64,000 nt of DNA from Clostridia bacterium (GTDB lineage: Bacteria > Bacillota > Clostridia > TANB77 > CAG-508): assembly GCA_022792395.1 (NCBI GenBank), contig JAAWAX010000041.1, positions 1-64,000 of the forward strand. Reading direction: 5' to 3'. Shown here in pieces: positions 22,601 to 33,594 of this stretch. The translations under genes were made by a program, and so were the position numbers. Each line of letters begins with the position of its first letter. Within the stretch, counting starts at the first letter, position 1. The notes beneath the pieces were generated by a model, which saw nothing but the letters and a program-made list of their open reading frames with translations, had not been told where the DNA came from and made no database searches.

Positions 22601-22644
22601 AATGATTTTCGGAAAAAGAATGAAATAAAAAATGGAGGGAAAAG

Positions 22645-23724
22645 ATGAAAGAATTCAATAAAAAAATCGTATTAGAAGATGGAGAAGAATACTATGGATA
22701 CGGATTTGGAGCAGACAAAGAAGCTATATGTGAAATTGTATTTAATACATCGATGGTAGGATATCAAGAAATTGTATCAGACCCATCTTATACCTATCAA
22801 ATGGTAGTTATGACTTATCCTTTAATTGGAAATTATGGAATAACAGATGATGACTATGAAACCAAGCAACCAACCATTGGGGGAATGATAGTAAGAGAGT
22901 ACAATGACTTACCAAGTAATTTTAGATATACCAAAACACTATCTGAATATTTAGAAGAAAATAATATACCAGGAATTGCAGGAATTGATACTAGAAAGCT
23001 AACAAGAAGTATCAGAGAAAAAGGAAGCAGAAAAGTAATCATAACAGATAGTAATACTAGCAAGCAAGAAGCATTAAAAAAATTAAAAGAAAATGAAATA
23101 CCAAAAGATGCAGTAGCAAAGGTGAGTTGTAAGAAAAAATGGTATTCCAGAACGGCAAACCCAAACTATCATGTAGTAGCAATTGATTGTGGTATTAAAC
23201 TAAATATTGTAAGAAGTTTAAACAAAAGAGGTTGCAATGTAACAGTTGTTCCTTACAATACAACGGCAAAAGAAATTATGGATTTAAAACCAGATGGAAT
23301 ATTTTTATCCAATGGACCAGGAGACCCAGAAGATGTAAAAGAAGTAATTAAATTAGTAAAAGATTTAAGAGGGAAATATCCAATGTTTGGAATTTGTCTA
23401 GGACATCAAATGATAAGTTTAGCATATGGAGCTAAAACGTATAAACTGAAATTTGGACATAGAGGTGGCAATCATCCAGTATTAAATATAGAGACTGATA
23501 AAATAGAGATAACTAGCCAAAATCATAGTTATGCAGTAGATGAAAAATCATTAATGAAAACAGATTTAATTGTGACTCATAAAAATATTTTAGATGATAC
23601 GATAGAGGGTGTGGCATGTAAAAAGGATAAAGTATTTAGTGTACAGTATCATCCAGAGAGTGCACCAGGTCCACAAGATAGTGGGTACTTGTTCGATAAG
23701 TTCATTGATTTATTGAAAAAGTAA
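22645..23724 (+). CDS. carA: Carbamoyl-phosphate synthase small subunit
   Basis: VVAIDCGIKLNIVRSL, FGICLGHQMISLAYGAKT, YHPESAPGPQDS. Confidence 0.97.
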   Translation: MKEFNKKIVLEDGEEYYGYGFGADKEAICEIVFNTSMVGYQEIVSDPSYTYQMVVMTYPLIGNYGITDDDYETKQPTIGGMIVREYNDLPSNFRYTKTLSEYLEENNIPGIAGIDTRKLTRSIREKGSRKVIITDSNTSKQEALKKLKENEIPKDAVAKVSCKKKWYSRTANPNYHVVAIDCGIKLNIVRSLNKRGCNVTVVPYNTTAKEIMDLKPDGIFLSNGPGDPEDVKEVIKLVKDLRGKYPMFGICLGHQMISLAYGAKTYKLKFGHRGGNHPVLNIETDKIEITSQNHSYAVDEKSLMKTDLIVTHKNILDDTIEGVACKKDKVFSVQYHPESAPGPQDSGYLFDKFIDLLKK

Positions 23725-23733
23725 CAATGATTT

Positions 23734-23856
23734 TACAAAGTTAATATATTTTTTATGAAGTAACAATTCGGGGAGAGCAGTAAGTTACAGTCTGTTATGC
23801 AATTACTTAACTGTGCAACTGGGAGTTACGAAGAAAAAATATATTTAACTTTGTAA
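23734..23856 (+). ncRNA. Candidate structured RNA/fold-back element, copy 2 (carA-carB intergenic)
   Basis: Same architecture and conserved blocks as 10453-10572 (minus). Confidence 0.6.
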
Positions 23857-23902
23857 AGATTAGATTAATTTAAACAATAAATAAGAAAGGTTTGAGAAAA
23901 AA

Positions 23903-26900
23903 ATGCCAAAAAGAAAAGATATAAAGACCGTATTAGTAATTGGATCAGGACCAATTGTAATAGGACAAGCAGCAGAATTTGACTATGCAGGAACACAAGC
24001 ATGTTTAGCTTTAAAAGAAGAAGGATACAAAGTAATTTTAGTAAATTCCAATCCAGCAACCATCATGACAGACACATCAATTGCAGACAAAGTTTATATG
24101 GAACCACTAACCATAGAATATGTAGCTAAAATTATTCGATATGAAAGACCAGATGCTATTCTTCCAGGAATAGGAGGACAAACTGGCTTAAACATAGCGA
24201 TGCAATTATATAAAAAAGGTGTTTTACAAGAGTGTCAAGTAGAACTATTAGGAACGAGTAGTGAAAGCATTGAAAAAGCAGAAGATAGAGAGAAATTTAA
24301 AGAACTATGTGAAGAACTAGGAGAACCAGTATTAGAGTCAATTATAGCAACAACAATAGAAGAAGGAATGGAAGCTGCTAATAAAATAGGATATCCAGTT
24401 GTTTTAAGACCAGCCTTTACTTTAGGAGGAACGGGTGGAGGTTTTGCTGATAATGAAGAAGAATTAAAAGAAACGATAAAACATGCCTTAAAACTTTCCC
24501 CAGTAGGGCAAGTATTAGTGGAAAAAAGTATCAAAGGTTATAAAGAAATTGAATATGAAGTAATTCGAGATAAAAATGATACCGCTATCACTGTTTGTAA
24601 TATGGAAAATTTAGATCCAGTAGGCGTTCATACAGGAGATTCTATTGTTGTAGCACCAAGTCAAACATTAACGAATAAAGAATATCAAATATTAAGGGAT
24701 AGTGCTTTAAAGATTATTAGAGCCTTAAAAATAGAAGGAGGATGTAATGTCCAATTTGCGCTAGACCCACATTCTTTTAATTACTATCTAATTGAAGTAA
24801 ATCCAAGAGTGTCACGTTCATCAGCTTTAGCATCAAAAGCAAGTGGATATCCAATAGCCAGAGTATCTGCTAAAATTGCAATTGGTATGCGATTAGATGA
24901 AATTATGCTTGCCAATACACCAGCAAGTTTTGAGCCAGCTTTAGATTATATCGTAACCAAAGTAGCAAGATTTCCATTTGACAAATTTACACTAGCTTCT
25001 AACAAATTAAGTACTCAAATGAAAGCAACTGGAGAAGTTATGAGCGTTGGAAGAACACTAGAAGAAAGTTTATTAAAGGCAATTCGCTCTTTAGAAATTG
25101 GAGTATGTCATATCCAAATGGATAAGTTTAATAAAACGAAAACAGAAGAATTAATGGAATACATCAAAGATGGCACAGATGATAGAATCTATGCGATAGC
25201 AGAATTAATGAGAAGAAATGTAGATTTAGGGTTAATTTATAATATTACTAAAATAGATATGTTTTTTCTAGAAAAAATTAAAAATATTATAAAGGCAGAA
25301 GAAGTATTAACACAAAACAAAGGAAACATAGAAGTTTTAAAACAAGCAAAAAAACAAGGATTTAGTGATAAACAGATTGCAAAAGTATGGAAACAAACAG
25401 AAGAAGAGATTTACAACTTAAGAAAAAAAGAAAATATTTATCCAGTTTATAAAATGATAGACACTTGTAGTAGTGAATTTGAAAGCTATGTACCATATTT
25501 TTATTCTACTTATGAAGAAGAAAATGAGTCCATTATCAGTCAAAAAAAGAAAATAATTGTACTAGGAGCAGGACCAATTAGAATTGGCCAAGGGGTAGAG
25601 TTTGACTATTCAACAGTACATGCGATTAAGACCATCAAAGAAGCTGGATATGAAGCAATTATTATCAATAATAACCCAGAGACAGTATCAACGGATTATA
25701 CAACAAGTGATAAATTATATTTTGAACCACTAACCGTAGAAGATGTTATGAATATTATTGATTTAGAAAAACCAGAAGGAGTTATAGCTGCTTTAGGAGG
25801 ACAAACTGCGATTAATTTAGCAGAACCACTTAACAAATTAGGAGTAAAAATCATAGGCACAGATGTAAGTGCAATAGAAAAAGCAGAAAACAGAGAGGCT
25901 TTTGAAAAAGTAATGAAAAAACTAAAATTATTACAACCAAAAGGAGAAGCGGTAACTAACATAGAAGATGGTATCAAAGTAGCAGAAGAAATAGGATATC
26001 CTGTTTTAGTAAGACCTAGTTATGTATTAGGTGGAAGAGCGATGCAAATTGTGTCTAATAAAAAGGCACTAGAAAAATACTTAAAAACAGCAGTAGAAGT
26101 CAACAAAAAACAACCAGTTTTAGTGGACAAATATATCACAGGAAAAGAATTAGAAGTAGATGCAGTATGTGATGGAAAAGATGTATTTGTACCAGGTATT
26201 ATGGAGCACGTTGAAAAAACAGGCATCCATTCAGGAGATAGTATCAGTATCTATCCAACTTTTAGTGTTAGCGAAAAAGCAAAACAAACCATATTAGATT
26301 ATACTGTAAAACTTGGTTTGGGAATTGGAATTGTTGGATTATATAATATTCAATTTATTGTAGATAAAAATGAAGAGGTATACGTCATAGAAGTAAATCC
26401 GAGGTCATCTAGAACTGTACCATTTATCTCTAAATCAACGGGATACTCTTTAGCAGATATAGGAACTTTAGTTATGCTTGGAAAGACATTAAAAGAACAA
26501 GGAATTACAGAAGTTTATCCGAAAGAAAAAGAAAAATGGTATGTTAAAGCACCAGCCTTTTCATTCTCTAAATTAACAGGATTAGATGCTTGTTTATCAC
26601 CAGAAATGAAATCAACAGGAGAAGCAATTGGTTATGACAAGAAATTAACAAGAGCATTATATAAAGCCTTACAATCTTCAGGAATGCATTTAGTAAACTA
26701 TGGAACGATATTCTTAACCATAGCAGACAAAGATAAAGAAGAAGCACTTCCATTGATTAGAAGATTTTACAATTTAGGATTTAACATAGAAGCAACCAAA
26801 GGAACTGCCAAATTCTTAAAAGAGCATGGTATTAGAACAAGAGTGAAAAAGAAGATAAGCGAAGGTAGTGAAGAAATTTTAGAATCGATGAGAAAAGGAT

Positions 26901-27082
26901 ATGTAAATTATGTAATTAATACAAGAAATATAGATTCTGTTGACCAAGAAACGGATGGAGCCATGATTCGAAGATGTGCGGTAGAGAACAATATTCCAAT
27001 TTTTACAGCATTGGATACAGTAAAGGTACTACTAGATGTATTAGAAGAAATTACATTAGGAATCTCAACCATAGATGAATAA
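23903..27082 (+). CDS. carB: Carbamoyl-phosphate synthase large subunit
   Basis: [33 protein letters not shown] and second ATP-grasp half. Confidence 0.98.
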   Translation: MPKRKDIKTVLVIGSGPIVIGQAAEFDYAGTQACLALKEEGYKVILVNSNPATIMTDTSIADKVYMEPLTIEYVAKIIRYERPDAILPGIGGQTGLNIAMQLYKKGVLQECQVELLGTSSESIEKAEDREKFKELCEELGEPVLESIIATTIEEGMEAANKIGYPVVLRPAFTLGGTGGGFADNEEELKETIKHALKLSPVGQVLVEKSIKGYKEIEYEVIRDKNDTAITVCNMENLDPVGVHTGDSIVVAPSQTLTNKEYQILRDSALKIIRALKIEGGCNVQFALDPHSFNYYLIEVNPRVSRSSALASKASGYPIARVSAKIAIGMRLDEIMLANTPASFEPALDYIVTKVARFPFDKFTLASNKLSTQMKATGEVMSVGRTLEESLLKAIRSLEIGVCHIQMDKFNKTKTEELMEYIKDGTDDRIYAIAELMRRNVDLGLIYNITKIDMFFLEKIKNIIKAEEVLTQNKGNIEVLKQAKKQGFSDKQIAKVWKQTEEEIYNLRKKENIYPVYKMIDTCSSEFESYVPYFYSTYEEENESIISQKKKIIVLGAGPIRIGQGVEFDYSTVHAIKTIKEAGYEAIIINNNPETVSTDYTTSDKLYFEPLTVEDVMNIIDLEKPEGVIAALGGQTAINLAEPLNKLGVKIIGTDVSAIEKAENREAFEKVMKKLKLLQPKGEAVTNIEDGIKVAEEIGYPVLVRPSYVLGGRAMQIVSNKKALEKYLKTAVEVNKKQPVLVDKYITGKELEVDAVCDGKDVFVPGIMEHVEKTGIHSGDSISIYPTFSVSEKAKQTILDYTVKLGLGIGIVGLYNIQFIVDKNEEVYVIEVNPRSSRTVPFISKSTGYSLADIGTLVMLGKTLKEQGITEVYPKEKEKWYVKAPAFSFSKLTGLDACLSPEMKSTGEAIGYDKKLTRALYKALQSSGMHLVNYGTIFLTIADKDKEEALPLIRRFYNLGFNIEATKGTAKFLKEHGIRTRVKKKISEGSEEILESMRKGYVNYVINTRNIDSVDQETDGAMIRRCAVENNIPIFTALDTVKVLLDVLEEITLGISTIDE

Positions 27083-27090
27083 AATCTCCC

Positions 27091-27205
27091 CAATTTTCCT
27101 AGCTTCCCCCACTAGTTCCGAGATTTTTCCCACTGGTTCTCTCTACTGGTTCCGGGTTTAAATGGGGACATTCAAGTCTTAAAACTAAATTTTAATAATA
27201 ATTAT
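27091..27205 (+). repeat. Family-2 REP-like copies; outer left inverted repeat of the 27.1-29.1 kb region
   Basis: TACTGGTTCCGGGTTTAAATGGGGACATTCAAGTCTTAAAACTAAATTTTAATAAT is inverted at 29057-29119. Confidence 0.85.
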
Positions 27206-27260
27206 AAAGAATTTGCCCTATTGTTTTTACGCAAATAGAAAGTAGTTAAAGGAGAAAAAA

Positions 27261-27602
27261 TTGATGGAAGAAATAGAAATACTAAAAGGAATTTTGAATA
27301 GTTATCCATATTTTATTGTTTTTGTAGATAATGACTACATTATTAGATTTATGAATAAACCAGCACAAGACCACTATCTAAAAAAAGGAAAAAATCTAAT
27401 AGGAAAAAGTATATTTGATTGCCACAATGAAAAATCTATTGAAAAAATAAAAAAGAATTATGAACAAATTAAAACTACTGGAAAAGATGTATTCATATTT
27501 GTAAATTCTAAAAATCAAAGAGTATATATGCAAGGTGTAAAAAATGAAAAAGGCGAATGGATAGGATTTATAGAAAGATTTGAATTAAACTTACAAATGT
27601 AA
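27261..27602 (+). CDS. Stand-alone PAS-domain protein
   Basis: ILNSYPYFIVFVDNDYIIRFMNKPAQDHY...LIGKSIFDCHNEKS. Confidence 0.7.
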   Translation: MMEEIEILKGILNSYPYFIVFVDNDYIIRFMNKPAQDHYLKKGKNLIGKSIFDCHNEKSIEKIKKNYEQIKTTGKDVFIFVNSKNQRVYMQGVKNEKGEWIGFIERFELNLQM

Positions 27603-27618
27603 ATAAAAAATAATATTG

Positions 27619-27905
27619 CCACACTGCAACGGTTTCGTTTACTTTCTCACAAGCAAGACTTGTTCAAAAGTAATCTCAACCTAACAAGTTCCAATAAAAC
27701 AAGAGACAAGGTCAAAACATAAACAAAAGGAACTTGCACAAATAAGATAAACTTATTTAGCAGTGTTAGTATAGCACAATATTAAAGTGTAAATAATTAA
27801 AGATAAAAGTTATTAGAAAATAAATCAGTATAACTTCTACGAAAAAGTGCAGTTGGTCGACACACGACACTGCACTTTTCCTCGAAGGTCTAAAAATTTA
27901 TGCCT
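27619..27905 (+). repeat. Left arm of ~300 bp inner inverted repeat
   Basis: ccacactgcaacggtttcg...cctaacaagttccaataaaacaagag... matches the reverse complement of 28660-28986. Confidence 0.85.
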
Positions 27906-27929
27906 ACGAAAATTTTTCTTTCCTTATTT

Positions 27930-28545
27930 TTATTTGTTTTTTATAATTTTATCAATTGTTTTAAATAAATTATCATAATCTCTTTTTTCATCATCAAAAA
28001 ATACCCCTATAAAACCTGCGTTTTTTGCACAATCTACATTCTTTTGCTTATTATCTATAAAAATACATTCTTTAGCATTTGCATTTGCTTTTTGTGTAGT
28101 AATTTCAAATATTTTTGTTCCTTTTTTAGTACATTTAACATCTTCTGAAATTATGATTGTATCAAAGATATTGAATTGCTTATTTTGTTCAATAATAATA
28201 TTCATACGTTCAGTTGAGTTATCTGTTATAATACCAACATTGTATTTATTTTTCAACTGTCTTGCATATTCTAACATTCGTTCATCAATTGGTGTATTTA
28301 GAAATGCTTCTTTTAACCAATTTGGACTAAATTCAACTTTTGACTCTTTACAAATCGATTTCCATACATCTATTTCAGACTTTTTACCAGCATCTATTTC
28401 TTCATCGAATTGTTTTACTTTACTTAATAACTCTTGAGTATTCAATCCTATTTTTGGTGTAAAATATTTACAATTTGTATGTGAGCCAGTTTTATCTGTT
28501 GTTAAAACTCCATCGAAATCAAAAAAATATTTTTTATCATATACT
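27930..28545 (-). pseudogene. HAD-superfamily hydrolase with a broken N-terminus (T7-tract frameshift); track ORF is 27930-28445
   Basis: MIKNIF..FDFDGVLTTDKTGSH reconstructed with one extra T; IITDNSTERM, CIFIDNKQKNVDCAKNAGF. Confidence 0.65.
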
Positions 28546-28659
28546 TTTTCTCCTCTTTGTATCTAATAAATATATTTGAAAAATAGTAAAATTCCCATAT
28601 AAATACCTTTTTATTAAAACATTAAAGTTATGAAATGTCAACTTCTTATTGTCTAAAAA

Positions 28660-28986
28660 TTTATGCCTTATAAAAACTACAAGAGAATAAATTTCGTAGG
28701 CATAAATTTTTAGACATTCGAGAAAAAGTACAGTGGCATTTTCGACCAACTGTACTTTTTCGTAGAAGTTCTACGCATTTATTTTTATTTGCTAATAACT
28801 ATTCTATTTAATTCTCTACACTTTAACATTGTGCTATACTAACACCGCCAAATAAGTTTATCTTATTTGGCAAGTTCCTTTTGTGTATTTTTATATTGGC
28901 TCTTGTTTTATTGGAACTTGTTAGGTTGAGATTACTTTTGAACAAGTTTACTTGTGAGAAATGTAAGCGAAACCGTTGCAGTGTGG
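28660..28986 (-). repeat. Right arm of ~300 bp inner inverted repeat
   Basis: See 27619-27905. Confidence 0.85.
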
Positions 28987-29056
28987 AAATTAGATATCTT
29001 TTTATTTTTGTAAAACCAGTGGAGCAAAATTCTTATAACTCTAGCTTCTTATTTTA

Positions 29057-29121
29057 ATTAAATTATTAAAATTTAGTTTTAAGACTTGAATGTCCCCATT
29101 TAAACCCGGAACCAGTGGGGA
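29057..29121 (-). repeat. Outer right inverted repeat with a family-2 REP-like motif
   Basis: aagacttgaatgtccccatttaaacccggaaccagtggggaa. Confidence 0.85.
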
Positions 29122-29124
29122 ATT

Positions 29125-29388
29125 TTATTCGATTTTTCGGTTGCTTCTTTCATTCACATGTCCACACATCTTTTCATATTCTTTGCACTTAATCTTATAA
29201 TCCATTTGCATACATAAATAACGATAATAACTACAAGCTTGTTCATATTGCATCATCATCTCATTCATATCCATACTAGGTGGGGGCATGTTATAATCCA
29301 TATAAGGTGGCATAAAGCCATTATTAAAATCTCGTTCCATTTTCATCACTCCTCGTATAAATGAATGATTATCTTTCGACATCTCCAT
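29125..29388 (-). CDS. Small Met/Pro/Tyr-rich hypothetical protein (possibly spore-coat-like)
   Basis: FMPPYMDYNMPPPSMDMNEMMMQYEQACSYYRYLCMQMDY. Confidence 0.5.
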   Translation of the reverse strand: MEMSKDNHSFIRGVMKMERDFNNGFMPPYMDYNMPPPSMDMNEMMMQYEQACSYYRYLCMQMDYKIKCKEYEKMCGHVNERSNRKIE

Positions 29389-29529
29389 TTATTTTTATAT
29401 TTAATGGATAACACCTTAATAAAAATATATGTGTTACTAATAAAGATATAACTAGTAAAATTATGGTTGTATCTTTTTATTTTATTTATAAAATGATTGA
29501 TTCATAATTTATATCATTTTTAATTTCAA

Positions 29530-30589
29530 TTACAAATCAAAATTTAAAAAAGGAAAAATATTCATAAAAACATAAGTATAAAAAGAAGCTAGTAGCCCTT
29601 GTAACAATTTGCCATAAACATAAGGTTTAATCGATAAATCTGTTTTAGAAGTAATACTCCAAACTTGAAGCAGAATGGAAATGCCACCAAAACCAAGTAA
29701 AAAAGCAGTAAAGATAATATTAAGTGAAAGCTTTTTACAACTGATAGTGGAAATTGTACTAATCCCATTTGTGATTTCTAATATACCAGTAAAAATGCCA
29801 GAAATAAAGCTAGTATCAATATTCAAAAATTGGAAAACAGGACTGCATAAAATAGTTAAGCTATTTAATAAACCACTAGCTTTCAAAATAGAAATGATAC
29901 TAGAGAAAATAACAACAAATCCACCAATCAAGAGAATTGTTGAAATACTACTCGTGATACTGTCTGCTAAAATTTCTCCTAAATTAGAAAAAGAAGCGGA
30001 TTTTCTAGTGGCATGAAAAGAAGTTGAATTTGTATTGGATAAAAAAGTGTCTTTATCTTTTTTCCAGTAGCGAAAAATAAAACCAACCGTAATACAAGCA
30101 AGTAAATGGGTAATAAACAATAAAATACCAATTGTAGTATTTTTAAACATTAAAATGCCAACGGTTCCAATAATAAACAATGGACCAGAATTATTGGTGA
30201 AGCTAAGAAGTCTTTCACATTCTTCTTTGCTACAAATATTATTTTGTCTAAAATTACTAGCAATTTTTGCTCCAATAGGATAACCACTAATAATGCCCAT
30301 GACAAAAGCAAAAGCACCTTCTCCTCGTATATTAAAAAGTGGTTTCATAAAGAGGTCTAGTATCTGACCGAAGTATAGTAACCATATTAGTATGCATTAG
30401 TAGTTCAGTAGCAACAAAAAACGGAAAAAGAGAAGGAACAACAGAATTAGCCCAAAGCAATAATCCTGATTTTACAGCAGGAAGATTACTTTTAGAAAAT
30501 ATAAGCAAGCAAAATGTAAAACCTAAAAATAGCATAGGTAATAAATTTCTTTTTAATTTCACAACATAGATATTGGTTTTGGCAATCAT
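29530..30589 (-). CDS. ylbJ: Sporulation integral membrane protein YlbJ-like, split by +1 shift at CGG (30368-30370, minus)
   Basis: Two minus-strand ORFs join as NMVTIL|GQILDLFMKPLFNIRGEGAFAFVMGIISGYPIGAK. Confidence 0.85.
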
Positions 30590-30658
30590 TTAGAACAAAC
30601 CTCTTTCTTTGAAAAATAATATAATATAATATATTTAGCAAAAAAAAGATTATGAAAA

Positions 30659-30728
30659 AAATGGTTAAGTTGTGCCTGTCCCAGTTTAGCCAAAAATGGT
30701 TAAATGGTGCCTGTCCCAATTTAACCAA
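30659..30728 (+). repeat. REP-like tandem pair (GTGCCTGTCCCA) copy 5
   Basis: Two motif copies in the ylbJ/murB divergent intergenic region. Confidence 0.9.
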
Positions 30729-30814
30729 AACAAACCTTGCTTTTTTCATAAATCTATAGTAGAATAAAAAACATATTAAAGATAATAAAATAGAGAAAAA
30801 GAAGTTAAGAGGAA

Positions 30815-31738
30815 GTGAAATTCTTGGGAATTGAAAAACAAATCGAAAACTTAAAAATAGCCAAAGAAAAAATATTTTATGAGGAGCCAATGGAAAAGCA
30901 TACAACCTTTAAAATAGGAGGACCAGCGGAATGCTTTATCAAAATAGAACAAAAGGAAGAAATAAAAGAAATTTTAAAATTAGCCAAAAAAAATAACGTA
31001 TCCGTAACAATTATAGGAAATGGAAGTAATTTATTAGTTTCAGACAAAGGAATTAAAGGAATTACTTTAATGATAAAATTAGAAAAAATAGATATCCAAG
31101 AAAAAAATGAAATCGTAGAAGTAACAGTAGGATCAGGAGAAAAGTTAGGAAAATTAGCACAAATATGTTGGCAAAAAGAAATAACAGGATTAGAAGAATT
31201 AGCAGGAATACCAGGAACAATTGGTGGAGCCATCCGAATGAATGCAGGTGCTTATGGTAGAGAAATGAAAGATATTGTACAAACCGTAAAATGTTTAGAT
31301 TATCAAGGAGAAGAGAAAGAATTTGCAAAAGAAGAACTAGCATTTGATTATAGAAGTAGTATTTTTAAAAAAGAAAAATATATCATTACAGAAGTAACAT
31401 TAGCATTAGAAAAAGGAAAAAAAGAAGAAATCAAAAAGAAAATGGAAGAATATGCATCTGCTAGAAAAGAAAAGCAACCAATCCAATATCCAAGTGCAGG
31501 AAGTACCTTTAAAAGAGGAACTGACTTTATCACAGCAAAATTAATTGATGAAGCTGGATTAAAAGGCTATGCGATAGGAGATGCCGAAGTATCCACCAAA
31601 CATAGTGGATTTATTATCAATAAAGGAAAAGCAACAGCAAAAGATGTTTTAGCATTGGTAGAGTATGTACAAAACAAAGTATATGAGAAGTTTCATAAGA
31701 AAATTGAGCTAGAAATAGAAGTGATAGGAGAAAAGTAG
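30815..31738 (+). CDS. murB: UDP-N-acetylenolpyruvoylglucosamine reductase MurB
   Basis: TTFKIGGPAECF, IIGNGSNLLVSDKGIKG, AGIPGTIGGAIRMNAGAYGREM. Confidence 0.97.
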   Translation: MKFLGIEKQIENLKIAKEKIFYEEPMEKHTTFKIGGPAECFIKIEQKEEIKEILKLAKKNNVSVTIIGNGSNLLVSDKGIKGITLMIKLEKIDIQEKNEIVEVTVGSGEKLGKLAQICWQKEITGLEELAGIPGTIGGAIRMNAGAYGREMKDIVQTVKCLDYQGEEKEFAKEELAFDYRSSIFKKEKYIITEVTLALEKGKKEEIKKKMEEYASARKEKQPIQYPSAGSTFKRGTDFITAKLIDEAGLKGYAIGDAEVSTKHSGFIINKGKATAKDVLALVEYVQNKVYEKFHKKIELEIEVIGEK

Positions 31739-31739
31739 A

Positions 31740-33492
31740 ATGAAGGGTTTTATGCAATGGTTTAAATCAAGTAATAAAATGAAAAGATGGATGTTTTTAA
31801 TATTAATAGGGATTTTACTTGCTTGTTATGGACTAGCAAAAATATTAGTAATGGAAGAAATCTCTTTTGAAGAAGTAGGAAAAGTAGTAGTTGCATTTGT
31901 ATTAGGATTTATTTCCATTATATTAGGATTAATATTTCTAAATAAAAGGACACTAGAGGTCTTAATTGAAGCAACAGATGAAAGAATGGAAAATAAGAAA
32001 ACGGCAAATGTAAAATCATTAATATTCAATAAAACGGTATATGACCAAGGTCCCAATATTGTTGTAATTGGTGGTGGAACGGGACTAAATACCGTACTTT
32101 CAGGATTAAAAAATTATACCAGTAACCTAACTGCGATTGTAACCATTTCAGATTATGGCGAAGGGGTTACCAATTCTAGAAAAGAATTAGGAATGTTACC
32201 TTTGGGAGATGTAAAAGACAGTATGATTTCTCTTGCCTCCAAGGAAGAAGAAATCAGTAATTTATTTAGTTATGACTTTAAAGAAGGAAGATTAAAAGGC
32301 TTAAGTTTTTCTGATATCTATTTTTCAGCTATGAAAGAGATTCATGGAGATTTAGGAGAAGCTATCATCAAAAGTAATGAAATATTAGGTATAATTGGAA
32401 AAGTAATACCAGTAACTTTGGATGAAATGAACATTGTAGCAGAACTTGCCAATCGGTTATCTGGTAGAACAAAAATCTAAAATTCAAGAAGTAGCGGTAG
32501 AAAAATTAACAAAAATTAATCGAGTTTTCTTGAAACCATCCAATTGTAAAGTAGCACCAGGTGTAGTAGAAGCTATCCAAAAGGCAGATTGTATTGTGAT
32601 TGGACCAGGAAGTTTATATACAAATGTAATTCCAAATTTGTTAGTAAATGGTGTTGTAAAAGCCATCAAAGAAAGTACAGCTATTAAAGTATATGTTAGT
32701 AATATCATGACAGAATTAGGACAAACCGATGATTATAGTGTATCAGATCATTTGAATGCAATTATAGACCATTGTGGAAATGACATAATTGATTATTGTA
32801 TTTATGACACAGGAGAAGTGATTCCTGAATTTGTTAAAAGATATAATAAAGAAGGACAAGATTTAGTAGAACAAGATATTGAAAAAATAAAAGGAATTAA
32901 ATTTTTACAAAGAGACTTATCTATGGTAGCCAATACTCATGTTAGACATGATCCTAAATCAGTAGCAGCATCCATTATTGAACTGATTTGTGATGATTTA
33001 AAATACCAAGACAAACAAAATGATCCTCAATATTTAATGTTAAACACAAAATTAAGAGAAGAAAAAAGAATTAACAAAATAAAGAAATCAATGAAGAAAA
33101 AAGAGAAGAAGAAAATTGGAAAGCGTGTAAAGACAGAAAAGGGAAAAAGTAAATTTAGCAATAAATATAGTGATAGAATAAAATCAATCCGTGAATCAAA
33201 AGGAAAAGGAAAAGAAGAAAGTATAGAAGCATTCCTAAAAAAAGAAGACCCAATTGTAAAAAAGAAAATAGAAATAGATTCAAAAGAAACAAAAGAAGAA
33301 CCAATAAAGGTAAATTTAGAGAAAAATACAATTAATACAATCATAAATGGAGGAGGAAGTGATTTAGAACAAGCAAGAGCGAATTTAGAACAAGTTTTGG
33401 CAGCTGCCAAAGCAGATTTAGAAAGAAATTTAAAAATGGTAAATGCCAATAGAGAAAATTTAGAAGAAAGAAAAGATAACGCTCAAAAATAG
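31740..33492 (+). CDS. yvcK: YvcK/CofD-like gluconeogenesis factor, split by +1 shift at CGG 32454
   Basis: VVIGGGTGLNTVLSGLK...ELAN|GYLVEQKSKIQE...CIVIGPGSLYTNVIPNLLV. Confidence 0.93.
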
Positions 33493-33594
33493 AATGCAAA
33501 TGATTTTGACATTACTAAAAAGGATAAATTCTTTTGGAAATAGCAATACCAAATCCTAAAACCAGTAGTAAACTAAGGAAGGAAGAAGAATAAG

